NCBI GenBank assembly: GCA_005882055.1
Contig: VBGQ01000002.1
Location: 1-22,122, forward strand
DNA: 22,122 nucleotides
From: Chloroflexota bacterium
GTDB lineage: Bacteria; Chloroflexota; Limnocylindria; QHBO01
Reading direction: 5' to 3'
This document shows positions 15,973-22,122 of the stretch, piece after piece. The notes beneath the pieces are model-generated. The model made no database searches. It was not told where the DNA came from and worked only from the letters and a program-made list of their open reading frames with translations. The translations under genes were made by a program, and so were the position numbers. Position 1 is the first letter of the stretch, and each line of letters starts with the position of its first letter.

Positions 15973-16191
15973 ATGCGTGGCATGACCGGGCTCTGGCAGA
16001 ATCTCGCCAAGCAGTGGCGGAGGCGTCCCGCCACCGATGCGCAGTCACTCGCGGACCTGCCCTGCTCAGTCTGCGGAGCGAGCGCCAGCTCGTGGGAATT
16101 CGTTACGGTCATGAAGGCGGCCGGCACCGTCATCGAAGGGCGCCCGGTCTGCGACCTCCACGCGGAATCACGTAGGCGAGCGACGGGCTGA
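15973..16191 (+). CDS. Small Cys-rich protein with zinc-ribbon-like spacing
   Basis: A 72-residue protein with a basic N-terminus (WQNLAKQWRRR), then CSVCG and, about 30 residues later, CDLHAES. CxxC plus CxxH spacing would suit one zinc site. No family is recognised. ATG 15973 and ATG 15982 are both possible; a weak AGGA lies 10-14 bases before the first. It follows directly on the phased TGATAA array. Its last 24 bases overlap tail-to-tail with the glycosyltransferase gene on the other strand. The opposite strand is also open here (15885-16133, -), but without recognisable content. It could act as a small regulator; this is not shown. Confidence 0.5.
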   Translation: MRGMTGLWQNLAKQWRRRPATDAQSLADLPCSVCGASASSWEFVTVMKAAGTVIEGRPVCDLHAESRRRATG

Positions 16192-16929
16192 AGTCTTTCT
16201 CCCGCGGATGGTCGATGCCCGGAGGCGAATCACCATCAGCAACGCCTCTAAGGCGATGGCGCCACTCATCTTCGACATTCCGGCAACGCGGTCCCGGAAC
16301 GTGATCGGGACCTCCGTTATCCGTGCCCCAGAACGGTGCGCCAGCCAAGTCATCTCGACCTGAAACCCGTACCCCTGGGCATAGCCGGATTCGAGATCGA
16401 TCTCGGCGAGAGTCTCTCGGCGCCAGGCCTTGAATCCCCCGGTGAGGTCGTGGTAGGGCAGGAGCAGGACGCCCCGCGCAACAAGGCTTCCAACGCGCGA
16501 GATCAGCCGACGCCGAAGGCTCCATCCTGGGGTGCTGCCCCCGGGCACGTACCGGCTTCCCAGCACGAGCTGGCTGCCAGCCTCCAACGCCTGGAGGAGC
16601 CGAGGCAGGTCTTGGGGTGCGTGGCTGAAGTCGCAGTCCATTTGAACGACGCGCAGGCATTCCGGGTGCCGCAGCGCCTCGACGAACCCGGCCCGATAGG
16701 CCGCTCCGAGGCCCGCTTTCTCTTCACGGTGCAGGACGCTCACCCTTTGGTCGGCTGCGGCCAGCGCATCGGCGAGTATCCCGGTTCCGTCCGGGGAATT
16801 GTCGTCGACAATGAGGACCTGGCCGTCCCGCACGACCTCCAGCACGGCATCGACGAACGCCGCAACGTTGTCGCGCTCGTTGTAGGTGGGCACAACGATC
16901 CATGTCCCGGTGGAGGCACTTTGTGACAT
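16168..16929 (-). CDS. Polyprenol-phosphate mannosyltransferase-like GT2 (DPM1 type)
   Basis: Cytoplasmic glycosyltransferase family 2 protein of 253 residues, expected to transfer a hexose from a nucleotide sugar to a polyprenyl phosphate. Motifs: VVPTYNERDN (12-21), DDNSPDGTG (42-50), MDCDFSHAP with the DxD at 98-100, LGSRYVPGG, LPYHDLTGGFKAW, and YGFQVEMTWLAHRSG...ITEVPITFRDR. These match DPM1 and bacterial Ppm1 domains rather than general GT2. It ends without the C-terminal membrane helices or GtrA domain seen in longer relatives; a GtrA domain is encoded nearby at 14119-15660. I chose ATG 16929 because GGAG lies six bases upstream; the frame stays open to 17352 but overlaps the next gene. 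Last gene of the long minus-strand block. Confidence 0.88.
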   Translation of the reverse strand: MSQSASTGTWIVVPTYNERDNVAAFVDAVLEVVRDGQVLIVDDNSPDGTGILADALAAADQRVSVLHREEKAGLGAAYRAGFVEALRHPECLRVVQMDCDFSHAPQDLPRLLQALEAGSQLVLGSRYVPGGSTPGWSLRRRLISRVGSLVARGVLLLPYHDLTGGFKAWRRETLAEIDLESGYAQGYGFQVEMTWLAHRSGARITEVPITFRDRVAGMSKMSGAIALEALLMVIRLRASTIRGRKTSARRSPT

Positions 16930-17065
16930 CTCGGTCTCCACGGGTCTCCCCTCGCCTGTCAATGAGTGGTCGAGCTCAGGCTCGGAACGGTAGCCGGTGA
17001 AGTCCAGCAATGGAACGGGGTCGTCAGCGGACGTTGACGGGTCGCACCACCAACTGGACGCCGCG

Positions 17066-17431
17066 TCAACGACGATGGGTGTGGGTCGCCTGACTAAGCA
17101 TGGAATCGATCTCAGCCAGCAGCTTCGACCGTGCCCACATCGGCCCGAGCCCGCTCGCCCTCGCAGCCGCGTGTGCCTCAAGGTCTGTGTGGGCTCCGAC
17201 CAGCACGATTCGAGGACGTTCGGCCACGGTCGCTGATTCGCGCCAACGCGAGAGGTCGCGGCCCCAAGCCGCACCCCGCGCAGTCCAGTCGACGATGACG
17301 AGATCAACCTCATCGGGCGAGGGCAGGTCCGCAGGCCCGTCCACCCGGTCACAGGCGATGCGGTGTCGATCGGCAGCGTCGAGGATGCGCGTGGCGAACA
17401 GGAGATCGCGCGACAAAGCCACGAGGCTCAT
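17066..17431 (-). CDS. Small response-regulator-like (receiver-fold) protein
   Basis: A 121-residue protein from ATG 17431, chosen because GGAG lies six bases upstream; longer readings run into the preceding gene. The layout 'MSLVALSRDLLFATRI' / 'VDLVIVDWTARG' / 'PRIVLVGAHTD' / 'AARASGLGPMWARSKL' is that of a receiver or Rossmann-like alpha/beta fold. D48 is at the usual phospho-acceptor strand end, and a Lys follows 'ARS' near the last strand. The acidic pair normally at the end of strand 1 is not evident, so phosphorylation is doubtful. No output domain. It starts 22 bases after the preceding stop. The glycosyltransferase gene follows after 136 bases that hold no gene. Likely a stand-alone regulator of unknown partner. 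Confidence 0.65.
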   Translation of the reverse strand: MSLVALSRDLLFATRILDAADRHRIACDRVDGPADLPSPDEVDLVIVDWTARGAAWGRDLSRWRESATVAERPRIVLVGAHTDLEAHAAARASGLGPMWARSKLLAEIDSMLSQATHTHRR

Positions 17432-17453
17432 CGGCGGCTCCGATATGTCGATT

Positions 17454-17897
17454 TCAGTGCATGGATGCGCCCGGGTTGGGAATGGCGGTCCCAAACGGAC
17501 GATCGCCGCGAGCTGAGTCGGCCGCGGGGGCGGGGATTGCGGCCAGACCAGAACCAACGTTGTTCTGAGCGTTCGGGCGGTGGCCGTTGCCATCTCTGCC
17601 GTTGCCATCGATCACGTAGCGCGCAATGCGCAGCGGGTAGAGTCCGACCACGACCGGCGCATGTACCTCGACGGAAAGCTCGAGCCCGATCTCGCCACGA
17701 CTCAACAGGTCCTGGATCTTGCTGGCCTCCCGCTCAGGAAGACCAACGAAAGCCGCGCGCCCGTCACGCTCCAGGCGGCACATGCAATCTGGATCGTCGA
17801 TCCCGAAACGCCGGCGGATCTCGGCAACCGGGACGTATGGCCGGGAGGTGATGAATCGACGAAGACTGGAGGTGCTGGGGCGCTTGGATGAGCTCAT
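17454..17897 (-). CDS. Conserved-looking hypothetical protein, possible winged-helix-like N-terminus
   Basis: A 147-residue product from ATG 17897; GTG 17942 would add 15 residues. Neither has a good ribosome site. The region 'SLRRFITSRPYVPVAEIRRRFGIDD' could form a helix-turn-helix, followed by 'MCRLERDGRAAFVGLPEREASKIQDLLSRGEIGLELSVEVHAPVVVGLYPLRIARYVID' in a mixed alpha/beta pattern. The tail (about residue 105 on) is Gly/Asn/Ala-rich and probably disordered. I do not recognise the family. It lies between a thioredoxin-like gene and the receiver-like gene in the same direction. DNA binding is a guess. Confidence 0.5.
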   Translation of the reverse strand: MSSSKRPSTSSLRRFITSRPYVPVAEIRRRFGIDDPDCMCRLERDGRAAFVGLPEREASKIQDLLSRGEIGLELSVEVHAPVVVGLYPLRIARYVIDGNGRDGNGHRPNAQNNVGSGLAAIPAPAADSARGDRPFGTAIPNPGASMH

Positions 17898-18000
17898 GAG
17901 ATGCCGCAAGTCTAACGCTGCTCCGGCGTGGGCGCGGCGCACTCGTCAGACGCGGTACCGACCGAAGAGGCTGATGAGCACTCCAGGTTGGCGAAATGGG

Positions 18001-18324
18001 CTACGGAAGCCGACCGTGCCTCCATCCTCGCGCCCGCTCCACCGCCGCGCGGATGAGGCGCTTGTCCGGCCCCCCGTCCGAGCTGCCCGGATACCTGCGC
18101 CTCCCTAGGCTGATCCCTCGAGCGCCGGTAGGGTCGATGTCGACCCCGTCGATGCGGATGGTCGGCGATCCGGTGAACCCCAGCAGCCTGGCATCCGCCA
18201 TCGACGCGACAGCGATCATCTGGATGGGTGTCTCGAAGGCGTCCTCGTTGAGCACCTCGACAAGGGTCTGCCGTACGGTCATGTACGTTGGATCCGCCTC
18301 GGTATAGAGGAGCTCGACATGCAC
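18001..18324 (-). CDS. Thioredoxin-fold protein that has lost all cysteines
   Basis: A 107-residue protein. 'MHVELLYTEADPTY', then 'LLGFTGSPTIRIDGVDIDP', then 'LGRRRYPGSSDGGPDKRLIRAAVERA', follows the plan of a small thioredoxin-like family that normally reads 'ELLYFxGCP', 'GSPTVRVDG' and 'CRxY' (family recalled from memory). The positions of both usual cysteines are Asp/Pro and Arg here, and the protein contains no cysteine at all. A thiol redox role is therefore unlikely. ATG 18324 lies 10 bases after the preceding stop without a clear ribosome site. The 58 bases before position 18001 plus the start of the next frame show nothing I can name. Confidence 0.6.
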   Translation of the reverse strand: MHVELLYTEADPTYMTVRQTLVEVLNEDAFETPIQMIAVASMADARLLGFTGSPTIRIDGVDIDPTGARGISLGRRRYPGSSDGGPDKRLIRAAVERARGWRHGRLP

Positions 18325-18334
18325 GGGAAGTGGG

Positions 18335-18598
18335 CTAGCTCACCGTGAGGTAGACGATTAGGCACCCGGCTGCGGCGAGCAGCAGGATGCCCGAGATCAA
18401 CAGACGGCGCCGCTCGCCCACCGACGGCCCAACCTTCGCCGACTGCGACGATCTCGACGCGCGCCCGCGCCAAGCGAGGTATCGCTGTGCGTTCAGATCG
18501 CCGGCATGACGGGCCTGATACCCCCGCCACGCCGGCCAGCCAATCATTCCCCCAGACACCCCGACGACGACGGCCGCCAATAGCCACAGGACGGTCAT
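18335..18598 (-). CDS. Small protein with two membrane segments
   Basis: An 87-residue product. Its ATG (18598) overlaps the TGA stop of the lipoprotein phosphoesterase gene (ATGA), which fixes the start and implies coupling. Membrane segments are about 3-24 (TVLWLLAAVVVGVSGGMIGW) and 67-85 (LLISGILLLAAAGCLIVYL). They are joined by a basic cytoplasmic loop (WRGYQARHAGDLNAQRYLAWRGR...). No family recognised. It may be a membrane partner of the phosphoesterase. Confidence 0.6.
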   Translation of the reverse strand: MTVLWLLAAVVVGVSGGMIGWPAWRGYQARHAGDLNAQRYLAWRGRASRSSQSAKVGPSVGERRRLLISGILLLAAAGCLIVYLTVS

Positions 18599-19560
18599 GG
18601 CGAGGACGTCGGCGCCGGCGGAAAGGACGGGAAGAACTCGGACAGCTGACTGGCCTTGCACGACTGCGCCAGGCACGGCAGGCCAAACCAAGACTCGATG
18701 GTCAGCAGAAGGGAGTAGTGGGTGTGCGGCTTGTGCGAGCGGTATCCGGCCTTCACGGTGTTCGCGATGACCAGGGTCAGGATGTGGTTGGACGATCCCT
18801 GCTTGCCTTCATCCCACGTGATGTAGAGCGGGGATCCGGCCTTCCACGCCGACGTCGCCAGAATGCGCGGCACGAATCCTTTCAAGAACGTGTCACCTTC
18901 GAGAGTCGTCCCATCGTGCATGTCATTCTGGAGGTTTGGGACGATGAACTCGAAGTTGGCTGCCATGGGATCGAACGAAGTGAGGTCCTGGATGTTCGCG
19001 CAGCGCGTGGGCGAGCCACTGATGTCGGTGAAGCTGATGGCTGGCTCGTGTTTGCGCGCATACGTTCCGGGACCGTCCCGACCCCCACGGGCCGACTCAC
19101 CGGTAAAACACGCGCCGGGGACGTTCTGGGCGTACACCTTCCACGTGAGTCCCGCCGCTTCCAGCTGGTCTGCGAGGTTTCGAGCGCCGAGATTGACCGT
19201 CTGGTTGCCGGTCACGCCATGCAGATCGCCGGAAAAAAGAGCGATGTAGTTCGGCTGCGAGGAATGCACGAGGGCGCGATAGTTCAGCGAAGAAGCGAAT
19301 TGCTGCATGAGCCTGTTGAGATACGGGGCCTGTGCATTCCCGGCGATCTCAGTGTCAGATCGGTTCTCCATCATAATCAGCCAGGCGTGAGGACCCGCCT
19401 CCCCGGTTCGGGACGCGAGAGGAATGCCGGAGACCGGGGAGCTGGGTGCGCCGCACCCCTGCAGCCAGACTCCCGCTACCAGGATGACGGCCGCGCGACG
19501 CCACGCGGGTGCGCGCCCACGACCGGACACCCGGCGCTCAGGAAGTCCGCCAGGTCTCAC
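18595..19560 (-). CDS. Lipoprotein phosphoesterase of the PF04185 type
   Basis: A 321-residue protein starting at GTG 19560, which overlaps the pgl stop (GTGA). A basic N-terminus, hydrophobic stretch and WLQGC lipobox (C36) mark it as an exported lipoprotein. The catalytic domain has MMENRSD (E65-N66), HSSQPNYIALFSG (candidate nucleophile S101), ARKHEPAISF, NDMHDG, ITWDEG and HTHYS. It matches the phosphoesterase at 6-1271 motif for motif but lacks its Ig-like domain and P/T linker. It probably hydrolyses phosphate mono- or diesters at the cell surface. Its place behind pgl by a four-base overlap is unusual for an exported hydrolase and suggests a shared transcript rather than a shared pathway. 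Confidence 0.85.
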   Translation of the reverse strand: MRPGGLPERRVSGRGRAPAWRRAAVILVAGVWLQGCGAPSSPVSGIPLASRTGEAGPHAWLIMMENRSDTEIAGNAQAPYLNRLMQQFASSLNYRALVHSSQPNYIALFSGDLHGVTGNQTVNLGARNLADQLEAAGLTWKVYAQNVPGACFTGESARGGRDGPGTYARKHEPAISFTDISGSPTRCANIQDLTSFDPMAANFEFIVPNLQNDMHDGTTLEGDTFLKGFVPRILATSAWKAGSPLYITWDEGKQGSSNHILTLVIANTVKAGYRSHKPHTHYSLLLTIESWFGLPCLAQSCKASQLSEFFPSFPPAPTSSP

Positions 19561-20258
19561 GCGGGCCGCGGCTTGGGCGCTGAGGGTTCACCTCCGGCTG
19601 CTGCATCCAGCAGCCACACGGCGCCGGTGGCCAGGAAGACCACCTCGCGTGCCGCGTTGATAACTGGATAGGTGATCGTCAGGCGCCACATCCGTCGCGC
19701 CGGAACCCAGGTGGCGGCCACCCATCGGTCCGTCTCACGCAGCGCCGAGCTGCCCACGAAGATCGAGGCCGTATGCCCATCCGGGCCCAGCCCGAGCCAG
19801 ATCAGGTCGAACACGGGTGGTTGGTCGCCGCGCACGCCGAAGGCGCGGCGGATCTCGGTCTCGTAGGCTAGCGCAGCGGCCTGCAGATCGGTCGCCTCGC
19901 CCTGCATGCGGTGGATCGCCTCCGGCCGCACGTTGGGGAGATGCGAGATGAACATGCGGTAGGCGGTCCCGAAGTTCGACTCCGGATCGTCGGGCGGGAC
20001 CGCGCGCTCGTCTCCCCAGAAGAATTCGACCCGGCTCCAGTCGACGCGGCTCACCCGCGGCTCGGCGCACAGGAGCGGGTAGACCGCGCTGGGCGTCGTC
20101 CCGCCCGAGAGCGCGACGCGAAACACCCGGCGCGCCGCGATCGCCGCCCTGGCGCTCTCCACGAAGCGATCGGCGGCCTCGGCGGCGACTGCCGCAAGGT
20201 CCGGGAGCACCACGAAGTGCGCCGTGGCGGGTGCAGGCTGTCGTGCCACCGCGCTCAT
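19557..20258 (-). CDS. pgl: 6-phosphogluconolactonase, with an internal C-terminal deletion
   Basis: Second enzyme of the oxidative pentose phosphate pathway, hydrolysing 6-phosphogluconolactone in the cytoplasm. Family motifs: SGGTTP (51-56), FWGDERAVPPDDPESNF (80-96) and LGLGPDGHTAS (155-165, with H162). It is 233 residues long. Near the end, 'AAREVVFLATGA' jumps straight to 'VWLLDAAAGGE' (junction after residue 213, around 19619). In relatives such as Mycobacterium DevB, about 25-30 residues (starting 'DKAEA' or 'DKAGA') lie between these two blocks. The loss is in frame. It removes the conserved lysine after the GAD and a helix, so activity is uncertain. Its ATG overlaps the opcA stop (ATGA), and it overlaps the phosphoesterase gene by GTGA. 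Confidence 0.85.
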   Translation of the reverse strand: MSAVARQPAPATAHFVVLPDLAAVAAEAADRFVESARAAIAARRVFRVALSGGTTPSAVYPLLCAEPRVSRVDWSRVEFFWGDERAVPPDDPESNFGTAYRMFISHLPNVRPEAIHRMQGEATDLQAAALAYETEIRRAFGVRGDQPPVFDLIWLGLGPDGHTASIFVGSSALRETDRWVAATWVPARRMWRLTITYPVINAAREVVFLATGAVWLLDAAAGGEPSAPKPRPA

Positions 20259-20995
20259 CCGCCGAGCTCCTGCGCTGCGCTCACGACCCGAGCGGTGCGC
20301 GAGCTGAGCGGCTCGCCGCTTTGTGCGGAGGCGAGGAAGATGACCGCCGCCCGCAGCGCGGACTCGTAGACCGGATCCTTGGGGTTCGCCGTCAGCTGCG
20401 CGCTCAGCAGCTCCGCGGGCCTCGGCGATTCCATGACGACCTGGCGGAGCAGCGCGGTCATGCCGTCCGCGTTCGTGGCGACGGTCGCCTCGTCGGCCGA
20501 TCGGTCGATGATGAACTCCGCCGCCCCCGTCTCTCCGTACGCGCGAAGGTGCACGCTGGTCAGCTCGCCGGCCGGCAGGCTATCGGTCACCTCCGGCTGG
20601 ATGTGCAGGTCGACCATCTCGTGCCGGCCCTCCAGGCGAAGGCGGAACCCGCGCCCGTCGAGCCATTCGAGGGTCTTGAAGCGCCGCCATTCGAGGCGCG
20701 CGGCCAGCCAGCCGGCCAGCAGCACTGCTTGCGCCATAGGCGAGGCGACCTCGTGGATGGGAATCTCCGGGTCGGGCCGTGGGCCTGCAGCGCCTGGGAC
20801 CGCGTACCGAATCACCATGCGGTTCAGGTTCGGCAGGTAGCGCCGGAACCGCGGCGCGTCGAAGAACTGGGCGATCCGCTCCTGCCAGATCGAGAGCCGC
20901 TCCCAGGCGAGATCGCCAACGCCGCTGCGGTGACGAAGGTTCGCCAGCCGTCGCATCCCGTGCAGCGGGTCGCTGAAGTCGGCCGAGTCGATCAG
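20255..20995 (-). pseudogene. opcA: opcA, C-terminal part (out of frame with its N-terminal part)
   Basis: Continues OpcA, the glucose-6-phosphate dehydrogenase assembly protein, from 'HLIDSADFSDPLHGMRRLANLR' through 'GDLAWERLSIWQERIAQFFD' to the normal-looking C-terminus, with the stop overlapping the pgl start. It is in a different frame from the upstream part. Between the two, the strongly conserved block around 'DIPVxxWWP' and the next roughly 20 residues is missing. So this is a frameshifting deletion rather than a one-base error. The frame is open back to 21109, but that stretch is only a shadow of the N-terminal part. Confidence 0.8.
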
Positions 20996-21501
20996 ATGAG
21001 GAGCGGTGCCACGACGCCCGACAGGTGCTCCGCGGCCTCTCCCCGGATGGTCAGGATCACCTCCTCGTAGCAGATCCGCTCGTCCTCCATGGCCGGAGCC
21101 ACGTGGCAATGCGTGCTGATCCGAGCGTCAAGCGCGTCGCCGCGCGACTCGTGATCGGCGACCAGCACGATGGCACGCGAGGGATGGCGCACGCCCAGGC
21201 TCATGAGCGTCTGCACCACCCGCTCCGCGGCGTCCGCACCCACCACGGTGACGATCAAGTTGAGGACCGATGCGCGGGCGTGCGGCAGGCCCTTCTCGGT
21301 GACCCGCGCCTCGCCGTCGGTGGCGGGGGTGGTCGTCGCGGCCTCCGAAGCTCCCCACAGGCGTCCGAGCTGGGCTTCGATGGTCTCCACATTGGTGCCC
21401 TTCGCCTCCCAGACGGGCGTGGCGAGGCTCTCCGCGTCGCCGAACTCCATGAGACGGCGATGGACCGCGAGTTCGCGCTGCGCGGCGGATCTGGATGCCA
21501 T
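20992..21501 (-). pseudogene. opcA: opcA, N-terminal part, ended early by a deletion
   Basis: Starts at ATG 21501, 11 bases after the zwf stop, and codes 169 residues. These include 'NVETIEAQLGRLW', 'ARASVLNLIVTVVG', 'HPSRAIVLVADH' and 'ERICYEEVILTIRGEAAEHLSGVVAPLLI', the usual first half of OpcA. After APLLI a TGA follows at once (20994-20992). In intact relatives 'PDIPVVAWWP' or similar comes next. OpcA is needed for full glucose-6-phosphate dehydrogenase activity in cyanobacteria and actinobacteria, so if the break is real the operon would be impaired. Confidence 0.8.
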
Positions 21502-21512
21502 CTCAGCGCAGC

Positions 21513-22122
21513 CTACAGCCGCCGCCAGGTGCGCCCGTCGCGTTCGAGCAGCTCGTCCGCGGCCGGCGGGCCCCAGGTGCCCGCACCATAGAAGTGGAGC
21601 GGTCCGCCGCGACCCTCCTGCCACGCGCGCAGGACGGGGTCGAGGATCTCCCATGCGCGCTCCACTTCGTCCCCGCGCGTGAAGAGCGATGGGTCGCCGA
21701 TCATGGCGTCGAGCAGCAGCGTCTCGTAGGCATCCGGCGAGTCGACAGCGAAGCTCGAGCCGTAGCGGAAGTCCATGTTCACGCTGCGGATCTGCAGCCC
21801 CTGGCCGGGTACCTTGGCGCCGAATCTGAGCAGGATCCCCTCGTCGGGCTGGATGCGGACGGCGAGGATGTTCGCGTCGATCTGCGGTGCCCCGGCACGG
21901 GCGAAGAGGGCGAGCGGTGCCCGACGGAACTGCACCGCGATCTCGGTGACGCGCGTGGGCATGGCCTTGCCGGTGCGCAGGTAGAAGGGCACACCAGCCC
22001 ACCGCCAGGAATCGATGCCCAGCTTGAGCGCCACGAAGGTCTCCGTGTCCGACTTCGGATCCACCTCCGGCTCGTCGCGGTAGGCGTGCACCTTGTGTCC
22101 CTCGACCCAGCCTGAGACGTAC
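21513..22122 (-). CDS. zwf: Glucose-6-phosphate dehydrogenase, C-terminal part (5' end outside window)
   Basis: First enzyme of the oxidative pentose phosphate pathway (glucose 6-phosphate + NADP+ to 6-phosphogluconolactone). The window holds the last 202 residues. They include YRDEPEVDPKSDTETFVALK, WRWAGVPFYLRTGKAMPTRV, IQPDEGILLRF, VNMDFRYGSSF, AYETLLLDAMIGDPSLFTR, and the ending 'GPPAADELLERDGRTWRRL'. The segment is colinear with normal G6PD C-terminal domains and shows no lesion, unlike opcA and pgl downstream. The gene runs off the right edge in frame. Confidence 0.92.
   Translation of the reverse strand, partial: YVSGWVEGHKVHAYRDEPEVDPKSDTETFVALKLGIDSWRWAGVPFYLRTGKAMPTRVTEIAVQFRRAPLALFARAGAPQIDANILAVRIQPDEGILLRFGAKVPGQGLQIRSVNMDFRYGSSFAVDSPDAYETLLLDAMIGDPSLFTRGDEVERAWEILDPVLRAWQEGRGGPLHFYGAGTWGPPAADELLERDGRTWRRL

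Noticed and set aside
15955..15975. Pho box (GTTCAC-type) before the 15973 gene
   Set aside because: Only a single GTTCAC is present, without the direct repeat needed for a PhoP/PhoB site.
16930..17352. N-terminal extension of the GT2 reading frame
   Set aside because: It overlaps the receiver-like gene in another frame, has no GT2 similarity, and a good ribosome site precedes ATG 16929.
20990..21000. Programmed frameshift in opcA
   Set aside because: No slippery heptamer is visible at the TGA. A conserved protein block is missing as well, so a deletion explains the break better.

Overview
The window is high-GC DNA that is almost fully coding on both strands. Proline/threonine-rich linkers on secreted proteins, lipoprotein phosphoesterases, a zwf-opcA-pgl operon and GtrA/GT-C sugar-transfer genes suggest an uncultured-type Chloroflexota bacterium (a Limnocylindria-like lineage is my best guess). 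An actinobacterial relative cannot be excluded from sequence alone. I see no rRNA, tRNA, CRISPR array or insertion sequence.

Layout. (1) 6-1271 (+) encodes a secreted PF04185-type phosphoesterase, facing a beta-propeller lipoprotein (1321-2400, -). (2) A regulatory gap (2401-2702) leads into a + operon: an 864-residue HPr-kinase/PEPCK-like pseudoenzyme with a transmembrane segment and an outer jelly-roll-like domain (2703-5297), a GT-C/GT39-like glycosyltransferase (5311-7209) and a secreted OB-fold-like plus Ig-like protein (7206-8039). (3) Two paralogous secreted metallophosphoesterases (8081-9338, with a one-base frameshift, and 10779-11768), both on -, flank a secreted beta-propeller protein (9508-10695, +). 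(4) A - operon runs 15660 to 10779: GtrA fused to an HPr-kinase-like NTPase, a purple-acid-phosphatase-like multidomain enzyme, and the second metallophosphoesterase. (5) A second regulatory gap (15661-15972) carries a promoter matching the one in gap 2401-2702, plus phased TGATAA repeats. (6) A long - block runs from the right edge to 16168: zwf (partial), opcA (broken), pgl (internal deletion), lipoprotein phosphoesterase, two-TM protein, cysteine-free thioredoxin-like protein, two small unknown or regulatory proteins, and a polyprenol-phosphate mannosyltransferase-like GT2.

How the genes may work together. The GT2 would charge a polyprenyl-phosphate carrier with sugar, GtrA would help move it across the membrane, and the GT39-like enzyme would transfer the sugar outside. 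The P/T-rich linkers of the exported phosphoesterases are plausible acceptors (inference). GtrA and GT39 lie in different operons, but each operon starts with a member of the same HPr-kinase-like family. In one member the Walker A and B residues are intact, and in the other they are lost. The two operons share a colinear promoter: blocks at offsets 0, 22, 33 and 53, with 36 of 59 bases identical by hand count. This paired active/dead NTPase regulon is the most novel-looking system here. Five exported phosphoesterases of two unrelated superfamilies indicate strong investment in extracellular phosphate-ester chemistry.

The pentose-phosphate operon shows two independent lesions (opcA and pgl). 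They should be checked for assembly error before being read as gene decay.
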